This document shows, piece after piece, positions 1 through 7,423 of a stretch of DNA of 23,982 nucleotides. A program made the translations under genes and the position numbers. Origin of the DNA: OMOG01 sp041485845. Lineage in GTDB: Bacteria > Acidobacteriota > Terriglobia > Bryobacterales > Bryobacteraceae. The notes beneath the pieces were generated by a model. That model did not search any database. It saw only the letters and a program-made list of their open reading frames with translations, and had not been told where the DNA came from. The first letter of the stretch is position 1. Each line of letters starts with the position of its first letter. Location: positions 1-23,982 of the forward strand of contig JBGPKH010000057.1 in assembly GCA_041485845.1 (NCBI GenBank), given 5' to 3'.

Positions 1-1
1 C

Positions 2-604
2 TATTGCAGCACTCCCGCGCAGTACTTCCACCTGCTGCGGCGCCAGATGTACGGCGGCAAGGACCGGCGCGGCGTGCGCAAACCGCTGGTCGTATTCACG
101 CCCAAGAGCCTGCTGCGCCATCCGCGCGCCGTGTCTACGCTTCACGACTTCACCACCGGAGGCTTCGTGGAAATCCTGGGCGAAGGCGGGGCAGGCCCTC
201 GGCCCGCCGACCGCATCGTCTTCTGCTCCGGCAAGATCTATTACGATCTTCTCGATCGCAAACCCAATCGCGTGGCCCTGGTGCGCGTCGAGCAACTGTA
301 CCCCTTCGCCGCCGATCAGGCCGCCGACGTCCTGGCGCGCTACGCCCCCACCGCCGAGGTGGTCTGGGCGCAGGAGGAGCCGCGCAACATGGGACCGTGG
401 CGCCTCATGCGCGAGCAGATCCAGCCGCTGCTCGACGCCACGAAGCGCGAAGTCCGCTACATTGGCCGCCCCGAAAGCGCCAGCCCCGCCACCGGCTCCG
501 GCAAGCGCCACCAACAAGAGCAGGCCGGGATCGTCAACGACGCGCTCACCCCCGGCCCCCTCGCCGAAACGCGCCGCGTCCGAGTGGTCTCGCGGAGGAA
601 ATAA
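2..604 (+). CDS. sucA: 2-oxoglutarate dehydrogenase E1 component, C-terminal part (5' truncated by window)
   Basis: This is the thiamine-diphosphate E1 subunit of the 2-oxoglutarate dehydrogenase complex in the cytoplasmic TCA cycle. Only the last ~200 residues are present, and the reading frame is open from base 2. The visible part matches the SucA C-terminal transketolase-like domain: STPAQYFHLLRRQM, KPLVVFTPKSLLRHP, then FCSGKIYYDLL, RVEQLYPF, WAQEEPRNMG and YIGRPESASPATG, all in the order seen in E. coli SucA. After the usual terminal VNDAL there is a short basic tail ending in SRRK before the TAA at 602-604. The E2 gene (sucB) that often follows is not present; a 673-base non-coding stretch comes next. 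The identification is firm, but the N-terminal half lies outside the window. Confidence 0.95.
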   Translation, partial: YCSTPAQYFHLLRRQMYGGKDRRGVRKPLVVFTPKSLLRHPRAVSTLHDFTTGGFVEILGEGGAGPRPADRIVFCSGKIYYDLLDRKPNRVALVRVEQLYPFAADQAADVLARYAPTAEVVWAQEEPRNMGPWRLMREQIQPLLDATKREVRYIGRPESASPATGSGKRHQQEQAGIVNDALTPGPLAETRRVRVVSRRK

Positions 605-689
605 TGCCGCCGCGGCGCGCACGCACCCGCACGCTTAGCACACGGTTCGCAAATACGGATGCGTATCGGAAAACCGCGTGCCGAAGCGA

Positions 690-725
690 GCGGCTCCGTT
701 CTGAGCCGCGACCGAGGGAGCGGTC
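690..725. repeat. Palindromic element, two adjacent hairpins
   Basis: A perfect 7-bp inverted repeat, GCGGCTC (690-696) and GAGCCGC (703-709), encloses a 6-nt loop. It is followed directly by a second inverted repeat, GACC (710-713) and GGTC (722-725), around GAGGGAGC. No T-tract follows, so it does not look like an intrinsic terminator. Two abutting hairpins in an intergenic gap suggest a REP-like dispersed palindrome. This is inference, because no second copy is visible in the window. Confidence 0.4.
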
Positions 726-990
726 TGGCCAGAATACGTTGGCGAACTTATGAAACGGTGTACTTGGCAACACCAGCCCTACCCGCAGGAATGGGTGGGG
801 CCGCGCTGGAGATTCGCTGGAATCTTGCCAAGAAATGTACAAATTGAGGAGTAAGGCCGGCGGACGGCGCTACCTGGATAGGCGGCGGGCGCCTCGGATC
901 GGGAACACCAACCAAGAAAAACACCCTCATGGTTTTGGGGTTTACAAGTCTCCATGGCAAACATGCGTTAGTCTTTGGCCCATAAGCGCT

Positions 991-1048
991 GCGGAGCCCC
1001 GCCGCGGGCGGAGGGCGAAGCCCGCCCGCTTGGCCGCCGGAGACGGCC
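991..1048. repeat. Cluster of G+C-rich hairpins
   Basis: Three inverted repeats lie in tandem. The first is GCGG-agcc-CCGC near 991-1003. The strongest pairs GCGGGC (1004-1009) plus GGGC (1013-1016) with GCCC (1020-1023) plus GCCCGC (1024-1029) around a GAA loop, leaving a 3-nt bulge. The third is GGCCG (1032-1036) with CGGCC (1044-1048). A mildly pyrimidine-rich stretch follows (GGTTCTTCTTC). It could be a dispersed palindromic element or a transcription-attenuating structure after sucA. The pairing is visible; the role is inferred. Confidence 0.4.
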
Positions 1049-1243
1049 CGCGGTTCTTCTTCAGTAAATGGTTGTCCTGGGTCGAAGTGGAACTCGGCCA
1101 GCGCCGCAAAATTTGCGTGACGCGAAACGCCTCTCATGACCCACTGCTGCCGCCGCCACCTCCACGACGTCACCGTTCTACAGCCAGGGCACGCGCGAAG
1201 ACCAGTGGGCCAACGAAGAAAAGGCGCCGTTAGGACACGTCTC

Positions 1244-1277
1244 CTGGCAGTGCCACTTCTCGAACTACACTGTTGGT
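1244..1277 (+). promoter_or_regulatory. Putative promoter of the ABC operon, predicting a leaderless mRNA
   Basis: CTGGCA (1244-1249) resembles a -35 box. A 16-nt spacer separates it from TACACT (1266-1271), a TANNNT -10-like hexamer. Only six bases lie between TACACT and the ATG at 1278, so transcription would start at or next to the start codon. No Shine-Dalgarno sequence precedes the ATG, which fits a leaderless transcript. The octamer CTACACTG recurs at the same distance before the toxin gene at 11918. Confidence 0.45.
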
Positions 1278-2429
1278 ATGCTCCGCTATCTTCCGCTGAT
1301 CCTGAAGAACTGCTGGCGCAACCGGCGCAGGACCATCCTTACGATCGCGAGCATCGGTGTTTCCATGTGCCTGCTGGGGGTGATGATCGCGATGTTCCAC
1401 GCGCTGTATCTCAGCGATGCGACGCCGGAACAGGCGCTGCGCCTGGTCACGCGGAACCGCATCTCGCTGACCGTGCCGCTGCCGGAGTCCTATGGCTCGC
1501 GCATCCGGCAGGTGCCGGGCGTGCGCGATTTTCTGATCTCCGACTGGTTCGGCGGCACCTACATCGACCAGAAGCACTTCTTCGCTCACATGGCGGTGGA
1601 TACGGGCAAGCTGTTCGCGATCCACCAGGAGCTGACGATTCCCGAGGACCAGCGCCGCGCCTTCGAGCGTGAGCGCACCGCCTGTGCGATCGGGCGCGAC
1701 CTGGCCAACAAGTACAACTTCAAGCTCGGAGACCGCATCCACCTGGTGGGCGACATCTACCCGGGCGATTACGAATTCACCGTGCGCGGCATCTTCGACA
1801 GCCCGCGCCCCAGCGAGTTGATGTACATCAGCCGCGAGTACCTGGAACAGAGCCTGCCGGAGCGGCAGCGGGGGAACGCGGGCACGTTCTACATTCTGCT
1901 CGATAGCCCGTCTTCCGCCACGCGTGTCGCGGAGGCCATCGACAACCAGTTCCGCAATTCCACGGCGCAGACCAAAACCGAATCCGAGCAGGCCTACATT
2001 CTGGGATTTGTCGCGATGCTAGGCAATGTGAAGATGTTTCTGATTGCCATTTCCGCCGCCGTCATGTTCACCATCCTGCTGGTTTCGGCCAACACCATGG
2101 CCATGTCGGTGCGGGAGCGCGTGCGCGAGGTGGGCGTGCTCAAGACCCTGGGCTTCACGCCCGGCGCCATCCTGAGCCTGATTCTGGGCGAAGCCGTGGC
2201 GATCTCGCTGGCGGGCGGAAGCATCGGCTTCCTGTTCTCGGTGATGGTGACCAGCGGAGTCCGCCACAGCCCGGCCGGCGCGTTTCTGCCGCTCATTCCT
2301 CCGTGGCAACCCTCGGTGGCTGTGGCTTGCGTCCTGACCGCGGGCGCCATCGGCTTCATCAGCTCTTTGCTTCCGGCGATGAACGCGTCGCGCACGCCCA
2401 TCGTCGAAGCGCTTCGCAGCTCGGATTGA
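1278..2429 (+). CDS. ABC transporter permease, FtsX/MacB-like
   Basis: This 383-residue inner-membrane permease is the first gene of a four-gene exporter operon. An N-terminal transmembrane helix (about residues 20-42) follows a basic stretch (NCWRNRRR). A large periplasmic domain of about 200 residues comes next, then three C-terminal helices (about 250-275, 296-325, 348-370). This 1+3 topology is typical of the FtsX/MacB_PCD family. The cytoplasmic segment VREVGVLKTLGF after the second helix is the usual ATPase-coupling motif. The start is the only usable codon: no ATG, GTG or TTG occurs in frame between the TGA at 1137 and the ATG at 1278. It has no Shine-Dalgarno sequence. The next gene starts five bases after the stop. 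The substrate cannot be told from sequence. Confidence 0.88.
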   Translation: MLRYLPLILKNCWRNRRRTILTIASIGVSMCLLGVMIAMFHALYLSDATPEQALRLVTRNRISLTVPLPESYGSRIRQVPGVRDFLISDWFGGTYIDQKHFFAHMAVDTGKLFAIHQELTIPEDQRRAFERERTACAIGRDLANKYNFKLGDRIHLVGDIYPGDYEFTVRGIFDSPRPSELMYISREYLEQSLPERQRGNAGTFYILLDSPSSATRVAEAIDNQFRNSTAQTKTESEQAYILGFVAMLGNVKMFLIAISAAVMFTILLVSANTMAMSVRERVREVGVLKTLGFTPGAILSLILGEAVAISLAGGSIGFLFSVMVTSGVRHSPAGAFLPLIPPWQPSVAVACVLTAGAIGFISSLLPAMNASRTPIVEALRSSD

Positions 2430-2434
2430 GAGCC

Positions 2435-3598
2435 ATGACGATTCCTCTCGCATACAACCTGCGGAACCTGGTCGTGCGCAAGACCACCACCATCATGACC
2501 GCGCTGGGCATCGCCCTCACCGTGGCGGTGCTGCTGGCCATTCTCGCGCTGCTGAACGGTCTGCGCACCACGCTGGCCTCGTCCGGCGACCCGCTCCACA
2601 TCCTGGTGCTCCGCAAGGGTTCGGATTCAGAGATCGTCAGCGCCTTCACGCGCCAGCAGTTTCAGGACCTGAAGTTCAAGCCCGGCATTGCGCCCGGCCG
2701 CGACGGGCAGCCGCTGGCCTCGCTCGAAATCGTCACGGTCATCAACCTGGGGGGCGGCGACAACCAGGAAGGCGCCAACGTGACGGTTCGCGGGCTGCCT
2801 CCGGCGGGCATCGAGATGCGCGCCAATGTTCGCATCGCCGGCGGCCGCTGGTTCGAGCCGGGCAAGCGCGAGGTGGTGGTAGGCAAGCAGATCGCCGCGC
2901 GGTATCCCGAGGCGGGGATCGGCAGGAAGCTGCGCTTCGGCCGCGGCGATTGGGAAGTCGTGGGGCTGATGGATGCCGGCAGCGGCGCACAGGGCAGCGA
3001 GATCTGGGGAGATGGGAACCAGGTCAGCGCGGACCTCCAGCAACAGGAATCTCTCAGCTCGGCGCTGGTGAGAGCCACGGACGAAGTCACGGCGAAGGCG
3101 CTGATCGACGACATCAACAACGACCAGCGGCTGAGCATGAACGCGCGGTCCGAGCGGGAATATTACGAGGAGCAGACCGCGAGCGCCGCGCCTATCGAAT
3201 ATACGGGGATTTTCGTGGCGATCATCATGGCGATCGGCAGCAGCTTCGCCGCCATGAACACCATGTACGCGGCGGTGGCGCGGCGGGCGCGCGAGATCGG
3301 CACGCTGCGCGTGTTGGGCTTTTCGCGCGGCAGCATCCTGTGGTCCTTCTTTCTGGAATCGGTGCTGATCTCCGGTATCGGCGGTGTGTTGGGCTGCCTT
3401 CTCGTCATGCCGCTCAATGGGATCACCACGGGAGTCTGGACTGCCAACTTCTCCGAGACGGCATTCAGCTTTCATGTATCGACGCGGATCATGCTGGGCG
3501 GCGTCGGGTTCGCCGTCGTGTTAGGGAGCATCGGCGGACTGCTTCCCGCGCGGATGGCGGCGCGGAAGGAGATTCTCACGGCGCTGCGGGAGATATGA
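2435..3598 (+). CDS. ABC transporter permease, FtsX/MacB-like (second subunit)
   Basis: This 387-residue permease is homologous in layout to the preceding one and probably pairs with it as a heterodimer. An N-terminal helix (about residues 18-42) is followed by a periplasmic MacB_PCD-like domain and three C-terminal helices. The coupling segment REIGTLRVLGFSRGSI follows the second helix. The start at ATG 2435 has GAGAG just upstream, within the end of the previous gene; a longer upstream frame is only the shadow of that gene's 3' end. Its stop TGA (3596-3598) overlaps the start of the adaptor gene, indicating translational coupling. The domain LTALREI at the C-terminus matches the usual '...EALR' ending of FtsX-type permeases. 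The substrate is unknown. Confidence 0.87.
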   Translation: MTIPLAYNLRNLVVRKTTTIMTALGIALTVAVLLAILALLNGLRTTLASSGDPLHILVLRKGSDSEIVSAFTRQQFQDLKFKPGIAPGRDGQPLASLEIVTVINLGGGDNQEGANVTVRGLPPAGIEMRANVRIAGGRWFEPGKREVVVGKQIAARYPEAGIGRKLRFGRGDWEVVGLMDAGSGAQGSEIWGDGNQVSADLQQQESLSSALVRATDEVTAKALIDDINNDQRLSMNARSEREYYEEQTASAAPIEYTGIFVAIIMAIGSSFAAMNTMYAAVARRAREIGTLRVLGFSRGSILWSFFLESVLISGIGGVLGCLLVMPLNGITTGVWTANFSETAFSFHVSTRIMLGGVGFAVVLGSIGGLLPARMAARKEILTALREI

Positions 3599-4932
3599 TG
3601 GACGCGGACCTCAAGAGCCTCCAGATCGATCGCAGCAGGCCCTTGCACGCGCCCTCCAAATGGGCCGCGCGGTGGATCGTCGCGGGCTTGGTGGTGCTGG
3701 CGTCACTAGGCGTTTGGCGATTGACCTCGGAGCTGAACGCCGCGCCCGAGGTGGAGATCCAGCGCGTGAAGGCGGTCAGCGCCGCCGCCGCGCCGCAAGG
3801 CGTAGTGCTGAATGCCACCGGTTATATCGTGGCCACGCACAAGATCGAAGTGGCAGCCAAGGTAGTCGGCAAAGTGAAGTGGATCGGCGTGGACAAGGGC
3901 GACCGCGTGCGGGAGGGCCAGGTGGTGGTACGGCTGGAGGACGACGAGTACCAGGCGCAGCTCGAGCAGGCGAAGGGACAGCTCGCCACGCTCCAGGCCA
4001 GGCTCGATGAAGCCTTGCACGGCTCGCGTCCGGAGGAGATCGCGCAGTCGCTGGCGAATCTCGATTCCGCGAAGGCCGATCTGGGCAACGCCAAGGTCAC
4101 GCTGGACCGCGCCCGCAGCCAGGTGGGCGAAGGTCTGGTTGCCAGGCAATCGCTCGACGACGCGCAGGCGCGTTACGATTCCGCCGGGCACAAGGTCAAC
4201 TCGCTCGAGAAGGCTTACGAGCTGGTGAAGCTCGGTCCGCGCCAGGAGCAGGTGGACTCGCTGCGCGGCCAGGTGCAGCAGGCCAGGGGCGCGCTGGCGT
4301 ATGCCGAGACCAATCTGGCCAACACGGTGATTCGGGCGCCGGTCACGGGAACGATCCTGGAGCGCGCGGTGGAGAAGGGCGAGTTCGTCACCACCAGCTT
4401 CGTGGGCGATCGCGGCGCCAAGGGCTACGTGGTCTCGCTGGCCGACCTCAACGATCTCGAGGTGGAGCTGGACATCAGCCAGGGCGATTTCGCCAAGCTG
4501 CATGCGGGCCAGCGCGGACTCGCCAACACCGATGCGTTCCCCGACCGCCGGTACGAAGGCTTCATCAAGGAGATTTCGCCCGAAGCCAATCGTCAGAAGG
4601 CCACCGTGCAGATCAAGGTGAAGGTGCTGAAGCCGGACGAGTATCTGCGGCCGGAGATGAATGCCAGCGTGGCGTTCCTGTCCGATGAAAAGGCCGCGGT
4701 CTCCGGCGGCGCCGCACCTGCGAGGCCGGTGGCGATCGTGCCGAATTCGGCCGTGAAAGAAGGCGCCGTGTTTGTTTTCCTGGATGGCAAGGCGCTGCGG
4801 CGCGCGGTCAAGACGGGCGCGGCCGGCGCCCAGGGCACGCGGATTGAAGAAGGGCTGATCGGGGGTGAGGATCTGATCGTGCATCCGCCCGCCGGTTTGA
4901 AGGACGGCGACAAGGTGCGCCGGAAATCATGA
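3598..4932 (+). CDS. HlyD/RND-type periplasmic adaptor (membrane fusion protein)
   Basis: This 444-residue adaptor probably links the two permeases to an outer-membrane channel, as MacA does for MacB. A single membrane anchor (about residues 24-42) is followed by a lipoyl-like half (VGKVKWIGVDKGDRVREGQ), a long coiled-coil hairpin (about 115-235, with repeated LAQ/LDSA-type heptads), and the returning lipoyl half (TVIRAPVTGTILERAVEKGEFV). A beta-barrel and membrane-proximal domain come last. ATGATG gives two possible starts, 3595 and 3598; GGGAG at 3588-3592 is better spaced for 3598. It overlaps the stop of the upstream permease and the start of the downstream ATPase. A typical partner outer-membrane factor (TolC) is not in the window. 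Confidence 0.88.
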   Translation: MDADLKSLQIDRSRPLHAPSKWAARWIVAGLVVLASLGVWRLTSELNAAPEVEIQRVKAVSAAAAPQGVVLNATGYIVATHKIEVAAKVVGKVKWIGVDKGDRVREGQVVVRLEDDEYQAQLEQAKGQLATLQARLDEALHGSRPEEIAQSLANLDSAKADLGNAKVTLDRARSQVGEGLVARQSLDDAQARYDSAGHKVNSLEKAYELVKLGPRQEQVDSLRGQVQQARGALAYAETNLANTVIRAPVTGTILERAVEKGEFVTTSFVGDRGAKGYVVSLADLNDLEVELDISQGDFAKLHAGQRGLANTDAFPDRRYEGFIKEISPEANRQKATVQIKVKVLKPDEYLRPEMNASVAFLSDEKAAVSGGAAPARPVAIVPNSAVKEGAVFVFLDGKALRRAVKTGAAGAQGTRIEEGLIGGEDLIVHPPAGLKDGDKVRRKS

Positions 4933-5603
4933 GCGACGTCGTCATCGAAGCCGGCAATCTGAGCAAAGAGTTCGTGCGCGACGAATTCCACGTGATCGCG
5001 CTCAAGGAGGTGAGTCTCCAGATCCACAAGGGCGAGTTCGTGACCGTGATGGGGCCGTCGGGATCGGGCAAGTCCACGCTGCTGCACCTGATTGCCGCCA
5101 TGGACAAGCCGAGCAGCGGCAGCATCCGCGTGCTGGGGCAAGACCTGCGCGAGATGAGCGATCGGGCGGTGGCGCGGTGGCGCAACGAGAATGTCGGTTT
5201 CGTCTTCCAGTACTTCAACCTGATTCCGGTGTTGACCGCGCTGGAGAACGTGGAGCTGCCCTTGAAGCTCACCCGGCTCAAGAAGGCGGAACGGATGGAG
5301 CACGCCGTCACGTCGCTCAAGCTGGTGGGACTGAGCGACCGGATCCACCATTTTCCGCGGCAGCTTTCTGGCGGTCAGGAGCAGCGGGTGGCTATGGCGC
5401 GCGCGATCGTGACCGACCCGGCCTTGATTCTCGCCGACGAGCCCACGGGCAACCTGGACGCGGCATCGGCGCAGGAAGTGCTGACGCTGCTGTCCAAGCT
5501 GAATCGCGATTTCGGCAAGACGGTGGTGCTGGTGACGCACGATCCGCACGCCGCGCAGTTCGCCAGCAAGGTGTATCACCTGGAGAAGGGGGAGCTGGTG
5601 TAG
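4929..5603 (+). CDS. ABC transporter ATP-binding protein, MacB/LolD-like
   Basis: This 224-residue cytoplasmic ATPase powers the exporter encoded by the three preceding genes. All nucleotide-binding motifs are intact: Walker A GPSGSGKST (42-50), Q-loop FVFQ (91-94), signature LSGGQ (146-150), Walker B with LILADEPTGNLD (166-177), and the H-loop histidine in VTHD (204). Length and motifs match the LolD/MacB/FtsE group that works with FtsX-like permeases. The start ATG overlaps the adaptor's TGA (ATGA), so it is translationally coupled. The order permease-permease-adaptor-ATPase suggests a tripartite efflux or lipoprotein-type system; which one is undetermined. Confidence 0.92.
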   Translation: MSDVVIEAGNLSKEFVRDEFHVIALKEVSLQIHKGEFVTVMGPSGSGKSTLLHLIAAMDKPSSGSIRVLGQDLREMSDRAVARWRNENVGFVFQYFNLIPVLTALENVELPLKLTRLKKAERMEHAVTSLKLVGLSDRIHHFPRQLSGGQEQRVAMARAIVTDPALILADEPTGNLDAASAQEVLTLLSKLNRDFGKTVVLVTHDPHAAQFASKVYHLEKGELV

Positions 5604-5740
5604 CGAGCGACGAACGTGACTCCGGCGCCGCGCGCCCAATCCTCGAGCCTTCCGACTGGAGGCTGCACTTCGGGCTGGGAGCCGCCGAATCGAGCCACGC
5701 AGCCTCCCCGCGATGAGAACTGCTGCGCCGCGGCCAGCCC

Positions 5741-5749
5741 TGATAAAGT
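5741..5749 (+). promoter_or_regulatory. Extended -10-like element before the CRTAC1-type gene
   Basis: TGATAAAGT reads as an extended -10 (TG, one base, then TAAAGT). Eight bases later is an in-frame TTG (5758), the start that gives the best signal peptide. No clear -35 box is visible. The assignment rests on spacing only. Confidence 0.3.
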
Positions 5750-5757
5750 TGAAGATC

Positions 5758-7410
5758 TTGCAGCCATCCTCTCATGCGCGGCGAATGCTTTCGGCAACAC
5801 TCCTTCTCTGGACCGCCGCCGCCGCCGACCTGGGGATCTTTGAGGACGTCACGGCGCGCAGCGGCATCGCGTTTCGGCATCGAAAGAGCGCGACCTCGCG
5901 CAAATATCTCATCGAGAGCGTTTCCGGCGGGGTCGCCATGCTCGACTACGATGGCGACGGCCGGCTCGACCTGTACTTCGTCAACGGCGCGCTTCTGAAG
6001 GACCCGATGAAGGCCGCCGAACTCCCCGACAAGTCGGACCCGCGCTATTGGAACCGCCTTTACCGGAACCAGGGCGATGGAACCTTTCGCGACGTGACCG
6101 AAGCCGCGGGCGTGCGCGGGCGCAACTTTGGCATGGGCGCCGCAGTGGGCGACTACGACAACGACGGCCGGCCGGACCTCTACGTCACCAACTATGGATC
6201 CAACATCCTCTACCACAACCGCGGCGGCGTGTTTGAGGACGTCACGGCGGCGGCGGGAGTGGCGGCGGGTGGCTGGTCCTCCAGCGCGGCATGGGTTGAT
6301 TTCGATCACGACGGGTACCTGGACCTGATCGTGGCCCGGTACCTGAGGTGGGACTTCGAGCCCGATCTCTGGTGCGGCGCCCGCCGCGAGGGGTATCGCT
6401 CTTATTGCCACCCTGACCAGTTCGAGCCGGTCACGCACATCGTCTACCGCAATCGCGGCGATGGCACCTTCGAGGACGTCACGGCGAAGGCGGGCTGGGG
6501 CAAGGCCGCGGGCAAAGGACTCGGCATCGCCATCGGCGATTATGACAACGACGGGCGGATCGACATCGCGGTCGCCAACGATTCCGCTCCGCAGCAGTTG
6601 TTCCACAACCTGGGCGCGGGCCGGTTCCAGGAATCCGGACTCGCCGCGGGCGTCGCCTATGACGACGATGGTCACACCTATGCCGGCATGGGGATAGACT
6701 TTGGCGATTACGACAACGACGGCTGGACAGACCTTTTCATCAACGCGCTGTCGCTCCAGCGCTACGCGCTCTATCGAAACCACAAGGGCTCGTTCGAATA
6801 CGCCTCGACCGAGACGGGTATCGCGCCAATCACGCGGGTGCATTCGGGCTGGGGTGCGCACTTCATGGATTACGACAACGACGGTTTTCAGGACCTGTTC
6901 GTCGCGCAGGGGCACGTGATGGATAACATCGCGCTGACGCAGCCGGCCTCGCGCTACCTGGAGTCCGCGTTGCTGCTGCGCAACCAGGCGGGTAAGTTCA
7001 CCGCGATGCCGGCAGTTACCGGCCCCATCGCCGCTCGCGGCGCGGCGTTTGGGGACCTGGACAACGACGGCTGGACGGACGTCGCGATTAACTGCAACGA
7101 CGGTCCGCCGGTGCTCTTGCGCAATCGCGGCGGCGGCAATCACTGGCTGACGGTGGATACCGTGGGGACGCGCAGCAATCGCGACGGCATCGGCGCGAAA
7201 GTGCGGGTGGTGACGGAGGACGGCGTCGCGCGTTATGCCACGATCAGCACCGCGGGGAGTTATCTTTCTTCGAATGACAAGCGCGCTCACTTCGGACTGG
7301 GCTCGCGCACGGCGGTGAAGGTGGTAGAGGTCGTTTGGCCGACCGGGGTGTCGCAGAAGATCGAGAACGTGAAAGCCGATCGGGTCTTGAGAGTGGTCGA
7401 AGCGCGATGA
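5758..7410 (+). CDS. Exported CRTAC1-type protein: FG-GAP/VCBS repeats with C-terminal ASPIC/UnbV domain
   Basis: This secreted protein of about 550 residues is predicted to fold as a Ca2+-binding beta-propeller. At least seven repeats carry the D-x-D-x-D-G loop: DYDGDGRLD, DYDNDGRPD, DFDHDGYLD, DYDNDGRID, DYDNDGWTD, DYDNDGFQD, DLDNDGWTD. The last ~90 residues (NHWLTVDTVGTRSNRDGIGAKV through the WPTGVSQ segment) match the ASPIC/UnbV domain. A signal peptide is built on ARRMLSATLLLWTAAAA. The start is uncertain. TTG 5758 gives a basic n-region and lies 8 nt after an extended -10-like TGATAAAGT. ATG 5785 would leave no charged n-region, and ATG 5713 gives a very long one. The gene converges on the TPR gene with a 13-nt gap. 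Its substrate and partner are unknown. Confidence 0.88.
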   Translation: MQPSSHARRMLSATLLLWTAAAADLGIFEDVTARSGIAFRHRKSATSRKYLIESVSGGVAMLDYDGDGRLDLYFVNGALLKDPMKAAELPDKSDPRYWNRLYRNQGDGTFRDVTEAAGVRGRNFGMGAAVGDYDNDGRPDLYVTNYGSNILYHNRGGVFEDVTAAAGVAAGGWSSSAAWVDFDHDGYLDLIVARYLRWDFEPDLWCGARREGYRSYCHPDQFEPVTHIVYRNRGDGTFEDVTAKAGWGKAAGKGLGIAIGDYDNDGRIDIAVANDSAPQQLFHNLGAGRFQESGLAAGVAYDDDGHTYAGMGIDFGDYDNDGWTDLFINALSLQRYALYRNHKGSFEYASTETGIAPITRVHSGWGAHFMDYDNDGFQDLFVAQGHVMDNIALTQPASRYLESALLLRNQAGKFTAMPAVTGPIAARGAAFGDLDNDGWTDVAINCNDGPPVLLRNRGGGNHWLTVDTVGTRSNRDGIGAKVRVVTEDGVARYATISTAGSYLSSNDKRAHFGLGSRTAVKVVEVVWPTGVSQKIENVKADRVLRVVEAR

Positions 7411-7423
7411 ACGGGAGCCGGAG

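Larger units (their letters stand above)
605..1277. other. Non-coding interval between sucA and the ABC operon
   Basis: I see no convincing gene in these 673 bases. Several open frames exist, for example 835-1233 (+), but their translations are arginine/proline-rich and look like G+C-driven noise. The interval contains two palindrome clusters (690-725 and 991-1048), described separately, and at its right end the putative promoter of the permease operon. From 1140 the frame of the downstream permease is open back to a TGA at 1137-1139, but it has no ATG, GTG or TTG before 1278. Confidence 0.6.

Noticed and set aside
690..725. Intrinsic terminator for sucA
   Set aside because: The hairpins are good, but no T-tract follows, so I list it as a palindromic element instead.
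835..1233. A 132-codon open frame in the gap after sucA
   Set aside because: It crosses the palindrome cluster, is arginine/proline-rich, and has no ribosome-binding site or domain.
2303..2434. Upstream extension of the second permease gene
   Set aside because: This part overlaps the 3' end of the first permease in another frame; ATG 2435 with GAGAG upstream is the natural start.
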